Positions 1 through 10,295 of a stretch of DNA of 64,000 nucleotides are shown here, piece after piece. Position 1 is the first letter of the stretch; every line of letters starts with the position of its first letter. This stretch comes from Berberis thunbergii (taxonomy: Eukaryota > Streptophyta > Magnoliopsida > Ranunculales > Berberidaceae), in assembly GCA_003290165.1 (NCBI GenBank), contig QNQO01000504.1:248001-312000 (forward strand), in the 5' to 3' direction. The position numbers and the translations under genes were made by a program. Below the pieces are notes generated by a model that was not told the DNA's origin, did no database searches, and was given only the letters and a program-made list of their open reading frames with translations.

Positions 1-34
1 CGTCCCTCCCAGTGGTACCCCATTTTTGTCACGC

Positions 35-404
35 GCGATATCTGGGAACCCACATCTAGGCTTCACCGTATGTTTCAAAGTCTCAACATCTAAATTCCCG
101 GTGGGTTTGAGATGGTAGAAATCTTGTTATTCCTTGACTATCATCTATGTTCCATCGTCAAAGACGTTAGCATTACTAGTAGACATGGTTTGGCACATAT
201 TCCTGTCAATATATTCCAACCTATTTAGATATTGTTTGAGTTTCGGCAATCAATCTATAGCCTGACCCTTACAACATCCCTTCAAGTTGCAATGAATTTA
301 GATGGCTTGATAGGAGGGTTATTTTTTTGACATTGGCAAAGAACAAAAACTATTTGTTATATAACTAGTAATAAATAAAGAATAGTAGTATGCTTATGAA
401 CCAT
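35..404 (-). pseudogene. Matrix metalloproteinase pseudogene, N-terminal half
   Basis: The minus strand matches the signal peptide and propeptide region of the intact MMP gene at 28748-29809. The ATG is at 402-404 and the frame opens M-V-H-K (intact copy M-A-H-K). It hits a stop at codon 16, and further stops and frameshifts follow. Recognisable pieces are the propeptide stretch ending in the cysteine-switch motif PRCGFPD, encoded near position 50, which is identical in the intact gene. Similarity fades left of about position 35, so the catalytic domain is absent here or lies outside the window. The upstream DNA (about 405-480 and 670-730) also resembles the promoter side of the intact gene, including a T-rich stretch near 458. 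This points to duplication of the whole gene, not a processed copy. It is almost certainly not functional. Confidence 0.75.
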
Positions 405-708
405 TTTCGTGCTTGATGAACAAACACTTTGAATGGGCAAACTGTAAAAATGATTTTGTTTTTTATATGGAACTGATTGGCTTGCATTGGGATTTCTCCT
501 ACTGTTAGGGTGTGTTTGGTTGCATGGAATCCTATGCCATGGGAATCCATGAGGGGACCACTACATTTTAGGCTAAATTGATATATCACTCCACATTTAC
601 CATTTGATTTTGTGATCAATGGTGGGAATGGAAGTCCCATGAACATGGGAATCTCACTCCTTGGCCCCCCCAAGGCATTAAGGCTAGTAATGAGTCAAAC
701 TTAAACCT

Positions 709-907
709 AATTAAGGTATGAATTTGTTGACTACTTTGTTGGAATTCTACAAATTTATTTATTTTTCCTCGACCCTCGCCACCCCACCCCTTCCCTTATT
801 TTACCTTAACCCTCCCCACCCCACTAATTAAGGTATTGATTTGTTGACTACTTTGTTGGACTTCTACAAATTTATTTATTTTTCCTTAACCCTCCCCACC
901 CCACCCC
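709..907. repeat. Local direct duplication, two copies
   Basis: The segment 709-790 recurs at 826-907 with only a few changes (same TTGTTGACTACTTTGTTGGA core and same C-rich CCACCCCACCCC end). The first copy contains the 3' half of the SINE described next but not its 5' half. A local duplication probably followed SINE insertion. Confidence 0.8.
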
Positions 908-987
908 ATGCTGGGGGCCGAGTTCAAATCTTTGACGTGTGATACCATCTGCCACATCTCTACCAACTAAATTTGTACACATTTTGC
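871..987 (-). mobile_element. tRNA-derived SINE with target-site duplication
   Basis: Read on the minus strand, the element has an A-box-like TTAGTTGGTAGAG followed by a degenerate B-box-like GATTTGAACTC and an AT-rich tail. It is flanked by direct repeats GGACTTCTACAA at 858-869 and 988-999, as expected for LINE-assisted insertion. Its short length of about 117 bp suggests a short family or a truncated copy. The tRNA species cannot be stated. Confidence 0.6.
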
Positions 988-1133
988 GGACTTCTACAAT
1001 TAGAAGCATTTTCAACAAGAATGGTTTAATTGTGCATGGGGCATAGAATCCCACCAAATTATACATTCAAATGGTCAACTAATTTGTTGTAGTTGGACCA
1101 TGTATTTTGGGGTGTGGTGGTGGTTATGGTAGT

Positions 1134-1707
1134 TGATGCAATCGATTTTTGCTTCCTGCTTTGACCTAATCTCGCTGACATGCACAAGTAACGCACGTGA
1201 GCCACAAACTACCGTTGTGGTGAATGATGACACTCTGATGCTAAAGTCAGATAGGGATCTGAGGAAGGTGTAATGTTATAACAGTGAATTTATAGCGTAC
1301 ACAACCTCATGTATTTTTTATAGTGCAAGGAGTCTTGGAAGGCGTAGTTTAGGAATGAGATCTTCATGGATTCTTTTCTAATTAGGAGTCGTGCTATAGG
1401 ACGGAAATTCCCTATTAACCTTGTGCTTCTAGATACACACAAGATAGTTCATGATGTGAGAGCGATCTATAAAGGAAGATTACATGTGTGGAATGTACAC
1501 TGGTATTTGCTTTCTAGTTGGAAGTAGAGAGTTAATGTAATTGCTCATCCAAAGTTGATCCTCGACATACTTGCCTTAGTAAAACTTACAGGTATTGATG
1601 ATAGTAAAACTTAGTTGGGTGGGCTTAGAACCGCTTGGGGAGGATCAGTGTTGGGCTGAGCTGGGGCCAGTAATTCCTCGAGATCATCATGACAAGTGTA
1701 TGGCTCA
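1134..1707 (+). mobile_element. Probable left LTR of old gypsy-like element C
   Basis: The segment begins TGATGCA and ends near GGCTCA. About 90 bp at its end (1617-1710) recur at about 24775-24866 at roughly 85% identity by eye, on the far side of element A. Its 5' part (around 1200-1260) resembles the LTR at 35011-35606, including the shared CGATGCTAAAGT-type motif. A TATA-like CTATAAAG lies near 1470 on the plus strand, but a TATA-like signal also exists on the other strand near 1320, so direction is uncertain. I found no matching TSD and no clear primer site, so the boundaries are provisional. Confidence 0.45.
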
Positions 1708-4250
1708 GGGGCTCAACAAAACCTTATTGATGATGCAACCTTGGCCAAGGGCCTAGAGTATTTCGAAGACAGGTTGTTGTCCGAGCCTAGCCTTGTCGTA
1801 ATCCCTACAAAGTTTGGGGTCTCTGAGGACTTGTCGTTATATGTCCTAATGGGTGACCAAACGCCAATGTCACCTCTAATCGGTTTCATCTGCTTGCATC
1901 ATGGGATGCTTCAAACCGGAGTGCGTTTTCCAGTTCTAGAAATGATTTGGGAATTCTAGGATCTCCTGGAGATTCCTCCAGCTCGGTTGGGGCCTAATGG
2001 ATATATGATCATCCTCCTGATTCTGATCAGTGCTAAGGACGCCAACGTCAGTGTGACTCCGCGAGTAATTCAGTTGTTGACTTCTCCCCAGCTGAACGGT
2101 AACGTTGTTTGTAAGATGACGTCGCCGACTTGCTTTGTGAATCTGCCCAATGATTTCAAGTTTTAAAAGAAGTATTGCTTCTTGGCCTCTGCGGATTCGA
2201 AGTATTTTCAATGCAAGGGTCGTCCGCTCGAGCGAGAGTTCAGGTCGCTTCGTAAGTTCAACCCTTTCTCGTGACTTTGATATTCTTAATCGCGAGCTAG
2301 CTAATCATTGCTTGTATTTTTTCGCAGGAAGGTTTCCCACTACTCCTCTTACCTTAGAGGAGGAAAACATTATGAACACGTTCTGCGGCTTGCCAAAGAG
2401 GAACGTGGTCGATGTCATAAGAGTTTTCAACTTCATCCGTATTGGGCTGTGGGACAATTGGCATGTTGTCCCACTCTGTACTGAGCATCGCGAATTAAGT
2501 TGGAAGATGGAGCCCCTTCAAGGAAGAAGAAGGCTACTGGGACCAAAGCTCACGATTTGTCTGACGTGGAGGAATCGTCTGAAACGCTTGCCTCTTTTGT
2601 GTGGAAGAAGTCCCATGTTAGAACCGGTTGCCTTCAGCATGACCTGCTCTAGTAGGAGAAGAGCGCGAGTCTACTAAGCCTGTCGGGGCGAAGACTGATG
2701 TGTTCGGCTTGGAGAAAGATTATCTGCAGTTTGCAGGGGTTGAAGAAAAGTCGAATCTCAATGACGCGTAGGCCGAAGTTTTGAATGATCATCTGGTGCG
2801 GGTCGCAATGGAGGCTTCTGTCATTGCTGATTCACGCGGGGCTGTTTCAAAAGAAGGCTTTGTGAATACCTGGCTGAGGTTATGGAATCTGATCGTCCAC
2901 TGATGTGTTTTTTTATAGTGGACATGGTGTCATGGGCCAGGTTTCCCATAGTTCGCACTATTCACCGTCTCATTTCAGGCCATAGCTAGAAGTGTTGGAG
3001 GGTCCTTTGGATAATTCACTCCCTCCTCTCTTTTCGAATCCCATAAATTCGTCTCACACCAAAGGTCAGTTGTTTGTGACAAAAGAAAGACCATGGGGGA
3101 GAGCTTAACGACAGTAGCAACTGTGAAGGGTGGTGCTAGCATAATTCCTGATCCGAGAAGGCTTCATCCAAATGAGCACTTAAGCTTGTTTGCACAGGAC
3201 TTGGTAAAGATGAGTTCACAGGTCTGGCACCAAAAGGTGGACGTAAAGTATGCTTCGAGGAAGCATATAAGCAGGCGTCACAGCTGGCTGATGGATTACA
3301 CTCCAAAATTCGAGGAGGATATGTTAGAAGGATGTATGGACAAGGGCTTGAAGTGCCTTATGTTGGGTATGTCTCACTTGAGCCACATGGCCGTTGCTGG
3401 GATGGAAGTCGAGGTGACTCGTGAGAGGGTATACACCTTGGAGTGTGTCTTCTCGCACATGCAGGCATTGTATTCTAATGTGCTTTATGAAATTGATCGG
3501 CTACAGAAGTAGGCTGGGGAGAAGAGGCTGGATCAATCATCCATGGCAGCTGAGACTCAAGGGGCTTGTCTAAAGGTTCTTGAGTGTGATCTGTCAGAGG
3601 CGGTGTCCGAGAGAGATAGACTCAAACAAGAATTGGACTGGACCCGCCAAGACGTAGAGATTGCGCAGGAAGCGTGGCTAAGGTGCATTCTAAACTACGG
3701 TCTCTTGCTACAGAGAATGCTTCGAAGGAGGCCGACTTGGCTACTTAGAAGCAATAGTTAGAATGTGATGTGGAGTCTATGCTCTAGAATTCAAGAAGGC
3801 CGAGGACCAGCTCGAATTGGAGTGGCATGAGCTTAGTGCTGTGAAGAGCAGTCTGGCCACATAGCAATCTCAGATCGATGCGCTGACTGGGAAGTTGTAG
3901 ATATTGGAGCGTGAACTTGTTGATGCGAAGGTTCGAAAGGAGGAGCTTCTTCAGGAACAAGGCAAATGCGAGTTCCGCTGGGTTGTACATGGCATGCTAG
4001 AGCTATTGGCGCTGATGAAAGAGGAACATCTGGAGTGGGATCTCGGCCATTATAAGAAGATGTCGTATGTAGACTTGTTTGTTACCTCTGCATCATCGGA
4101 CGAGAAAGGCAGTTTGGGCCCTGATGTCGGGGTCGTGGCACATGTGGACGCAACTCCTGCTCCTTTTTCCACTAAACTTAGATCTTCTATTTTTTTGTAC
4201 CTTTTCTTGATAAAGAGTAAACTTTGTGTGTTTGTACGCTGATCCGTTTT
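1708..4250 (+). pseudogene. Decayed gag-like coding region of element C
   Basis: Open segments lie on the plus strand at about 1700-1959, 2150-2677, 3093-3512, 3543-3761 and 3904-4242, separated by stops and frameshifts. Around 2330-2480 the product contains FPTTPLTLEEENIMNTFCG-type sequence, of the kind seen in plant proteins annotated as putative gypsy-type transposon (PF04195). From about 3540 to 4180 it is charged and heptad-like (E/K/R/L rich), suggesting a long coiled coil. This order, a globular head then a coiled-coil tail without reverse transcriptase, is typical of plant large retrotransposon derivatives. The family assignment is from memory and unconfirmed. The frame is not functional as it stands. 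Confidence 0.5.
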
Positions 4251-4870
4251 GACCATTAATGAAAACAGTTTTATCCGTTTCGTGTTTGTTGTCTCTATTG
4301 AATGTTTTTTGTTTTGCCTTGTCGTCTAGCTTTGGCATAGATTGGTTGAATTAATAGGACGACGACTGGTTTATCTACGATAGAGAGCTTGATCATTTTG
4401 CATTGCGAATGACTCAGGGTCATCGCTATGTAGTCATGTATGATAGTGAACATGTTGCAGACAGTTTAGCTGAGGGTTGAGTTGCCCGAGTTGTGTCATG
4501 TCCCCAATGTAAGCTGCTTGAGGCTTACGTCGCTTGACTGATCGGTCGATTGCAGCTGCTACTATGGTCGAGCGTATCTGTTAGAGCGTTCGTGTCGAGT
4601 CAGGCATCGTAAGATCGAGTTGGCATCCTAAGTAGCTTTTATCTGGCACTGGCCGTACGATCTTTGAATCAGCGTGAGTGTCCTTTGCTAATATTAGAAT
4701 GTCAATTCGTTTAACCGTGAAGACATTGACTCGGCTAGATTCATGTTTGCGACCGTTGTTTCGAAAAAGAGTGTTGGTCGTGTGGCAAGCTGCTTGGGGC
4801 TCCCACGTTCCGAACCATCTATGCCAGAGCAATGTGGGCTACAGATTCGAGGGGTAAAGGTTTGGCGACT
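4251..4870. other. Noncoding 3' region of element C, before the tandem repeats
   Basis: There is no coding signal on either strand. The segment links the end of the decayed reading frame to the tandem-repeat block and is read as 3' noncoding DNA of element C. Confidence 0.4.
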
Positions 4871-5345
4871 ATGCTGAAAAGCAGTAGCCCCGTGATGATT
4901 TGTCGACATCAGTTAAAGGTTGATTAGTCTCCCACGTTTAGAACCATCTACACCTGCCCTGCGCAGTGGGGGCTACAAGTTTGAGTAAAAATGGTTCGGC
5001 GACCAGGCTGAAAAGCAATGGTCTTGTGGCAAACCGTCGAGATTAGTTCGGGACTGACTAGGCAACCACGCTGAAAAGCTGTGGTCCCATGGCAAGCTAT
5101 CGGGATCAGTTCACGGCTGATTAAGCTACCACCTTCTAGATTATCTACACTCGCGTAATGGAGGCTACAAGTCCAGGGTTGGTGATTCAACGGCCACGCT
5201 GAAAAGCAGTGGTCCCATGCGAGCCATCAAAATTAGTTTAGGACTAAGCTCCCATCTTTTAAACTATCTACACCCGCGCAGTGGGGCTACAAGTCAAGGG
5301 TTGGTGATTTGGCGGCCACGCTAAAAAGCAATGGTCCCATGGCGA
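4871..5345. repeat. Tandem repeat family 1 in element C
   Basis: Degenerate repeats carry a GCTGAAAAGCA-type core followed by a GTGGTCCCATGG-type segment. Cores occur near 4873, 5009, 5071, 5199 and 5320 (spacing about 60-135 bp). Units also share TCTACACC and GGGGCTACAAGT segments. Tandem repeats between the coding region and the 3' LTR are known in Tat-type gypsy elements. Confidence 0.75.
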
Positions 5346-5374
5346 GTCGTCGAAATCAGTTCATGATAGACTAG

Positions 5375-6156
5375 TCTTACCTAGGAAGTTCGACGATCAT
5401 TGTTTGTGTTAAGAGCAATGATCCCTTGGCGAATCGTCATCATCAGCGAACAAGCACTGACTAGACTTCCACTTCCTCGACTGTCGTGGCTCGTGTGCAA
5501 CGGATTAGGCTTTGGGCACCAGAAGTCGTCGCCATCAGTCGCGAACTAACTAAGCTTACCTAGTAAGTTCGGCGATCATTGTCTGTTGGAGAGAAATGAT
5601 CCCTTGGCGAGTCATCGTCATCAGCGGACAAGCGCTGACTAGGCTCCCACTTCTTCGACCGTTGTGATCCGTGCGGAGTGGATTAGGCTTTGGGCACCAG
5701 AAACCGTCGTCATCAGTCGCGAACTAACTAAGCTTACCCAGTAAGTTCAGCGATCATTGCCTGTTGGAGAGGAATGACCCCTTGGTGGACTAGCGTTGAC
5801 TAGACTCTCACTTCCTCGGCCGTCGTGACCCGCGTGCATCGAAATAGGCTTTGGGCACCAAAAGTCGTCGCCATCAGTCGCGAACTGACTAAGTTTACCT
5901 GGTATGTCCGGTGATCATTGTCTATTAGAGAGCAATGATCCCTTGGCGAGTTATCGTCATCAACAGACAAGTGCTGACTAGACTCCCACTTCCTCGGCCG
6001 TCGTGCTAAGTGGATTAGGTTTTGGGCACTAGAAGCCATCGTCATCATTCGCGAACTGACTAAGCTTACTTGGTAAGTTCGGCGATCATTACATGTGGGA
6101 AAGCAATGACCACTTGGCGAGTCGTCGTCATCAGCAGACTAGAACTGACTAGACTC
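5375..6156. repeat. Tandem repeat family 2 in element C, period about 160-180 bp
   Basis: Five units start with a CTTACC..GTAAGTTCGGCGATCATTG-type segment near 5375, 5554, 5733, 5893 and 6065. Each contains GAGCAATGATCCCTTGGCGA, a CCCACTTCCTCGGCCGTCGTG segment and TTAGGCTTTGGGCACCAGA in the same order. Element A is inserted inside the last unit: the block stops at GACTC (6152-6156) and resumes at 24640 with AACTCCCACTTCCTCAGCCG. Confidence 0.9.
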
Positions 6157-8079
6157 TGATATTCACGTATTTAATACATAATATATCCCTTAATTTATAT
6201 ATGTTAGTGTTTCGATTATTATATTTTATTCTAATTATTTAATTTTCATGTCTTTGTAGGAATTTGAGCGTGAACGATGAAATCGCATTAAGGTGACAAT
6301 TTGAGAAATGATCAATTGGTTGATTCTAGTGATGGTACAAAGTAGCAGATCACATGTCTAAACCTAACCCAAACAAACCTAAGTTCACCTAATTTAACCT
6401 AAGCCCGATCTCAAAAGTTGACCTAGAAACCCAAACCCAACCTAACAAGGAAAAAGGAGAACCATATTTAGGTTTCCTTTCTCTCTTCTCTTCCAAACTC
6501 TTCCACGTTTCTTTCCCCTTTTATCTTTTTCCATCCACCACGCCACATCCACCCTGCCAGCGATCCTCGCTCGATAGGAGGACCGACAGCGCGATCATCC
6601 TGCCAACACCACCTCCTCTTTTTCTCCACCTCGCTGTCCTCCTCGTCCTTCTCCTCTCCCTCTCTCTGTTCCTTCGTTTCAGCCAAAGAAAACATCACCG
6701 CCACTACTTCCTTCTCCTCCTTCACATCTTCACTTCTCTGTCTCGCAACAACCCAACCATCCTCGCATCCCTTCCCTAACGCAAACCACGACTACCAACA
6801 TCACCACCATCTCACTGTTACCCTGCCCCCATCTCTCACGCACAAACAGATAGCAATGACCATGTTTCTCCCACACAACGCCAATGTCCCATGTTTCTCT
6901 TCTTCCTTGCGTACTCACCACACCACCTTGCTCCTATGTCTCTCTCTCGTTCCTCCCTCTCATTTCCCTTTATCTCTTGCAGGGTCAGATGTTTCCACAC
7001 CACCACCGAGACAAGAGCAGAAACAGGGAGCACCGCCCCTGTTTCTTTCATTCTTTATACTCTACTTCGCGCTTTTCTCCCACCTATCTTTTTCCCTCTC
7101 TTTAGCAGGTGACCTTCACCCGAGAAGAAGGAGCTCGCGAGGAACACAGATGAAGAACAGTGGTGCGGCTCGCTGGAGACAAAGGCGCAGGAGAAACGGC
7201 GGGAACTAATTGATTTTTTAATCAATTGGTTATTCACATCCCAGACTTGGCCTGTACCACCACAGTCACTATTTCAACTCGGATGATTGCCACCCCAAAT
7301 TTTGTCTGAGCCACCACAGTCCACCAACAGCTCTTTCTCGGGATGCATGTTCGTGCTGAGATGGATTCCACCTACACAAGTGCTGTCACACCATCCACCA
7401 TGATCTTCTAGACCCCACGCCGAGGTGAAGATGAAACCACGGCCTTTCTTAGAGTTTGTCGTATCTAAATTTATTATTTTCTATACGCTTGAATGTTAAA
7501 CACAGTTGATTTCTGATCCGGAATAATTATCTAGACTAATCGGTAGTTAGAAGTTCCCTTTGTTGATATTCGAAGTTTGCTTTAATCAATTAATTTGAAT
7601 CTGTGATTGTGTGTGTCATAAGAAGACATGCAATGCAAGGGGTTCAGAATTAGTTAAAATAAACCTGTGATAGTGTGTGTCGTAGAAAGACATGCAATGC
7701 TAGGAGTTTATACCTTTGCTAAAATCAATTGCAAATGTAGATTAATCTTTAAATTAGTCGTGTTGATTCTTGAAAACAATAATTTAGATTACACAAATCT
7801 CGAAGAACCTGTGGTGGATTCGATGTCTCGGTCCGCTCTCTTATCATCTTACCAATTTAATTTTAATTGTCAATTTAGTTCTCTTAATTTAGTAATTTTC
7901 ATTTCCTGCAACCCTCAACTCTAAATTAGTTTAAATAAGTCTTAGAATTCGATTGTCTCGTCAATCCTCGTGGGATTGACTCGTATTTTCCACTGTCTGC
8001 TAGTTAGACAGTCATGCACTTGCGGTATTACAAGTAGGGTTTATTAACTTATTAATTTAGGTTAATAAAATCTTCATCG
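6157..8079 (+). repeat. 5' LTR of element A
   Basis: It pairs with 22779-24639. The several short open frames between 6468 and 7237 on both strands match a CT/GA-rich stretch and are not conserved as frames in the other LTR, so they are not called as genes. Confidence 0.9.
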
Positions 8080-8085
8080 AGTTTT

Positions 8086-8103
8086 TGGCACCGTTGCTGG
8101 GGA
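8086..8103 (+). promoter_or_regulatory. Primer-binding site of element A (tRNA-Asp type, degenerate)
   Basis: TGGCACCGTTGCTGGGGA begins six bases after the 5' LTR. It differs at two positions from TGGCGCCGTTGCCGGGGA, the Athila-type site complementary to tRNA-Asp that is seen intact in element E. Confidence 0.8.
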
Positions 8104-8610
8104 TTGTAACGGTACAATCAAAATCTAGGGTTGTTTTTAGCACCATTACGAGTCATTTTCTTATTTGTGTGAGTTTGAATTATTTTTACATTTGTTTTGC
8201 AGGCGTTCACACACATAGGAGCTCAAGTGGGAATGAAGTGAAATATTGTGATTCGCAAGGAAACTCTCAGAAATCAACTTCTACCCGGTGTCGCAAATAA
8301 CCCGAAAAAGGTTCATGCCGGAGGTAACTTCTACCCACCTCATCTGCACACAGTTTCTATGTGATCACTTGTGTTTAGCTTGTTCTAGGTAGTATTGCAT
8401 GCAAATTTGAATAGTGGCAGGATTGAGTTGAAACTTATGTACCCTCTCCCACGGATAAGTTAATCACCATCTATTTTAGGATTAGGAACCTAGGTCTTCA
8501 CTATTTAAAATTTGTAGCAAGATAATTATCTAGGACATGTGTGACACTCATAGGGACCCTCTTTGGACATTTGAAGTGGTCGAGTGAAGGAACATATCCC
8601 ATCTGGGAAC
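8104..8610 (+). other. Leader of element A, before the hAT insertion
   Basis: Noncoding leader. It matches the reverse complement of about 45051-45450 in element B (for example AACATATCCCATCTGGGAAC at the junction). The match stops at 8610, where the hAT begins. Confidence 0.7.
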
Positions 8611-8623
8611 TAGGGGTAGGCAC

Positions 8624-10279
8624 TGATGTGCTATTTTAGTAGCACACAACTTAATACCCTGCTTTGTGATTTGTAGTATAGAATAAGTAGGGATCGTTCT
8701 AGACCGGGGATTAGAGGGCGTGTTAATTACACTAATAATAATTAAAATACAACTAACAACCTAATTAATTAAATAAAAGGGGATTGGATTTTCTAAATTA
8801 AATTATGAAAATAACTACGAAAATTAATGTAAAGATAATAAACTAAATAGATGACAAATATGAGAAATTAGCTAAGGGTTTTATCTCCACACACCAAACA
8901 TATGCTTATAAATTAATCTTCAATAATCACTTGCTAACTCGTGAGAGACAATGCTCAAGACTAACTGTGACCACACTGCATTAATCTTATTATTTTCCCA
9001 AGTTCGTTGAATTAAACTAAGCGTCGCTTTCAAACTATTATTATCATGCTATCTAAACAGGAATCGCAAGTTAAATAGCAATCTAAGATCATTAATTTTT
9101 GTGGAAAATATGAACACTGACTAGGCAATCACAAGTATGATCAGCATCTTGTTCTTGCCTAGGTTTTTACTTAACCTTACCAACGTTCCTTGGTATTTAC
9201 TACTTGTGAGTACAAAATCATAACAATAAGGTGAAACTCTCCTATACTCTAGCCCCAGATCCTAGCATGCTTACTAAGTTGGCCACCTTAACAAACAAAA
9301 AAGGAAAAGTTCTCTATAAAGCAGTTAAGCAAAACACAATCACTAATAGCAAGGAAGATTAAATTCAATTAATTTATAAAGCACATGTTCGGGGCTTCGA
9401 ATCCACCCCTAACTAAGAGGAGTTTAGCTAGACATATTAATTATGTTTAAACAGTAATCCATAATCAATAATCAAACTAAAATTAAGAGAAAGAGTTGAG
9501 AGATGAAATAAAACACTGCCGCCTGATCCGTGGTGGTAGAGAGTAAAAATTGGGGTGTAAATAGCAGAAGAAAATCCTCTTGCTCTTCGCGATCTGCTCC
9601 TTCGCCTTCCTCTCGCGAATTTGCTCATTCTCTACTTCCTTAGCTCCCTTATTCAATTGCTGCTTCGGCTGTGTTCGTGACGAGAGACTGCGAGAGATGA
9701 AGCAGGCGATGGAGGGACGACGATCGGCTAAGAGAGGGATCAGGTGAGAAGGAGATGCGGACGGTGAAGATGGCGAAGACAGGGGACAGCGAGAGAGACT
9801 GTGGCTGCTGGCGAGGTGGTTCTGTTTGAATGAAGAGAGGATGATGAAGGGCTATCGCGAGGATGAAGGATCTGCGAGAATGGGGTTTGATTGGGTTTGA
9901 TGGAGGCGAGGTGGATGATGAACTGAGGACGATGGAGATGGATGGTGGGTGACGGCGGCTAGGGTTTATGCGAGGATATGGATGCAGTGGATGGGATGTT
10001 TTGGGTGAGTCGATGGATGATCCCTCCAAGCCAGGTATGTCCCCTTTTTATTCTTATTTTCTTCCTTCTGTGGTTTCCTTGCTTGTGTGGTTTCCTTGTT
10101 GGTGTGAAGTCCTTGTGCAATTAGTATTCCTAAATTGCCAATTTGCTTCTATTTTAAAGTATTGTAATTGGAAACCTACACAAACATGAAAATAACAATT
10201 AGTACCATAATTAACAAATAATAGCTAGTAATACATATAGAAATATGGTACTAAAAATAGCATAATTATGCCCCTATCA
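8624..10279 (-). repeat. 3' LTR of element E
   Basis: 1656 bp, nearly identical to 14920-16592. It holds a minus-strand open frame of 126 codons (9649-10029) that is identical in translation in the other LTR (15945-16325). The product is rich in Ser, Pro, His and Arg and resembles no family I know. Identity is expected from recent LTR duplication, so I do not call a gene. Confidence 0.95.
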
Positions 10280-10295
10280 AATTCCCCCACACTTA
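10280..10295 (-). promoter_or_regulatory. Polypurine tract of element E
   Basis: On the minus strand TAAGTGTGGGGGAATT directly abuts the 3' LTR. This is the expected place and composition for plus-strand priming of gypsy elements. Confidence 0.85.

Noticed and set aside
509..668. Segment starting GGTGTGTTTGGTTGCATGG, possible MITE in the MMP pseudogene upstream region
   Set aside because: The opening resembles common plant MITEs, but I could not find the matching inverted terminus or a target-site duplication.
1134..1707. Reading the segment as the end of a minus-strand element lying to its left
   Set aside because: A minus-strand TATA-like signal near 1320 allows it, but no primer site or coding DNA lies to the left, whereas the matching piece at 24775 and the gag-like frame lie to the right.
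6468..7237. Several overlapping open frames on both strands
   Set aside because: They fall in the CT/GA-rich part of the element A LTR and are not kept in the partner LTR at 23090-23956.
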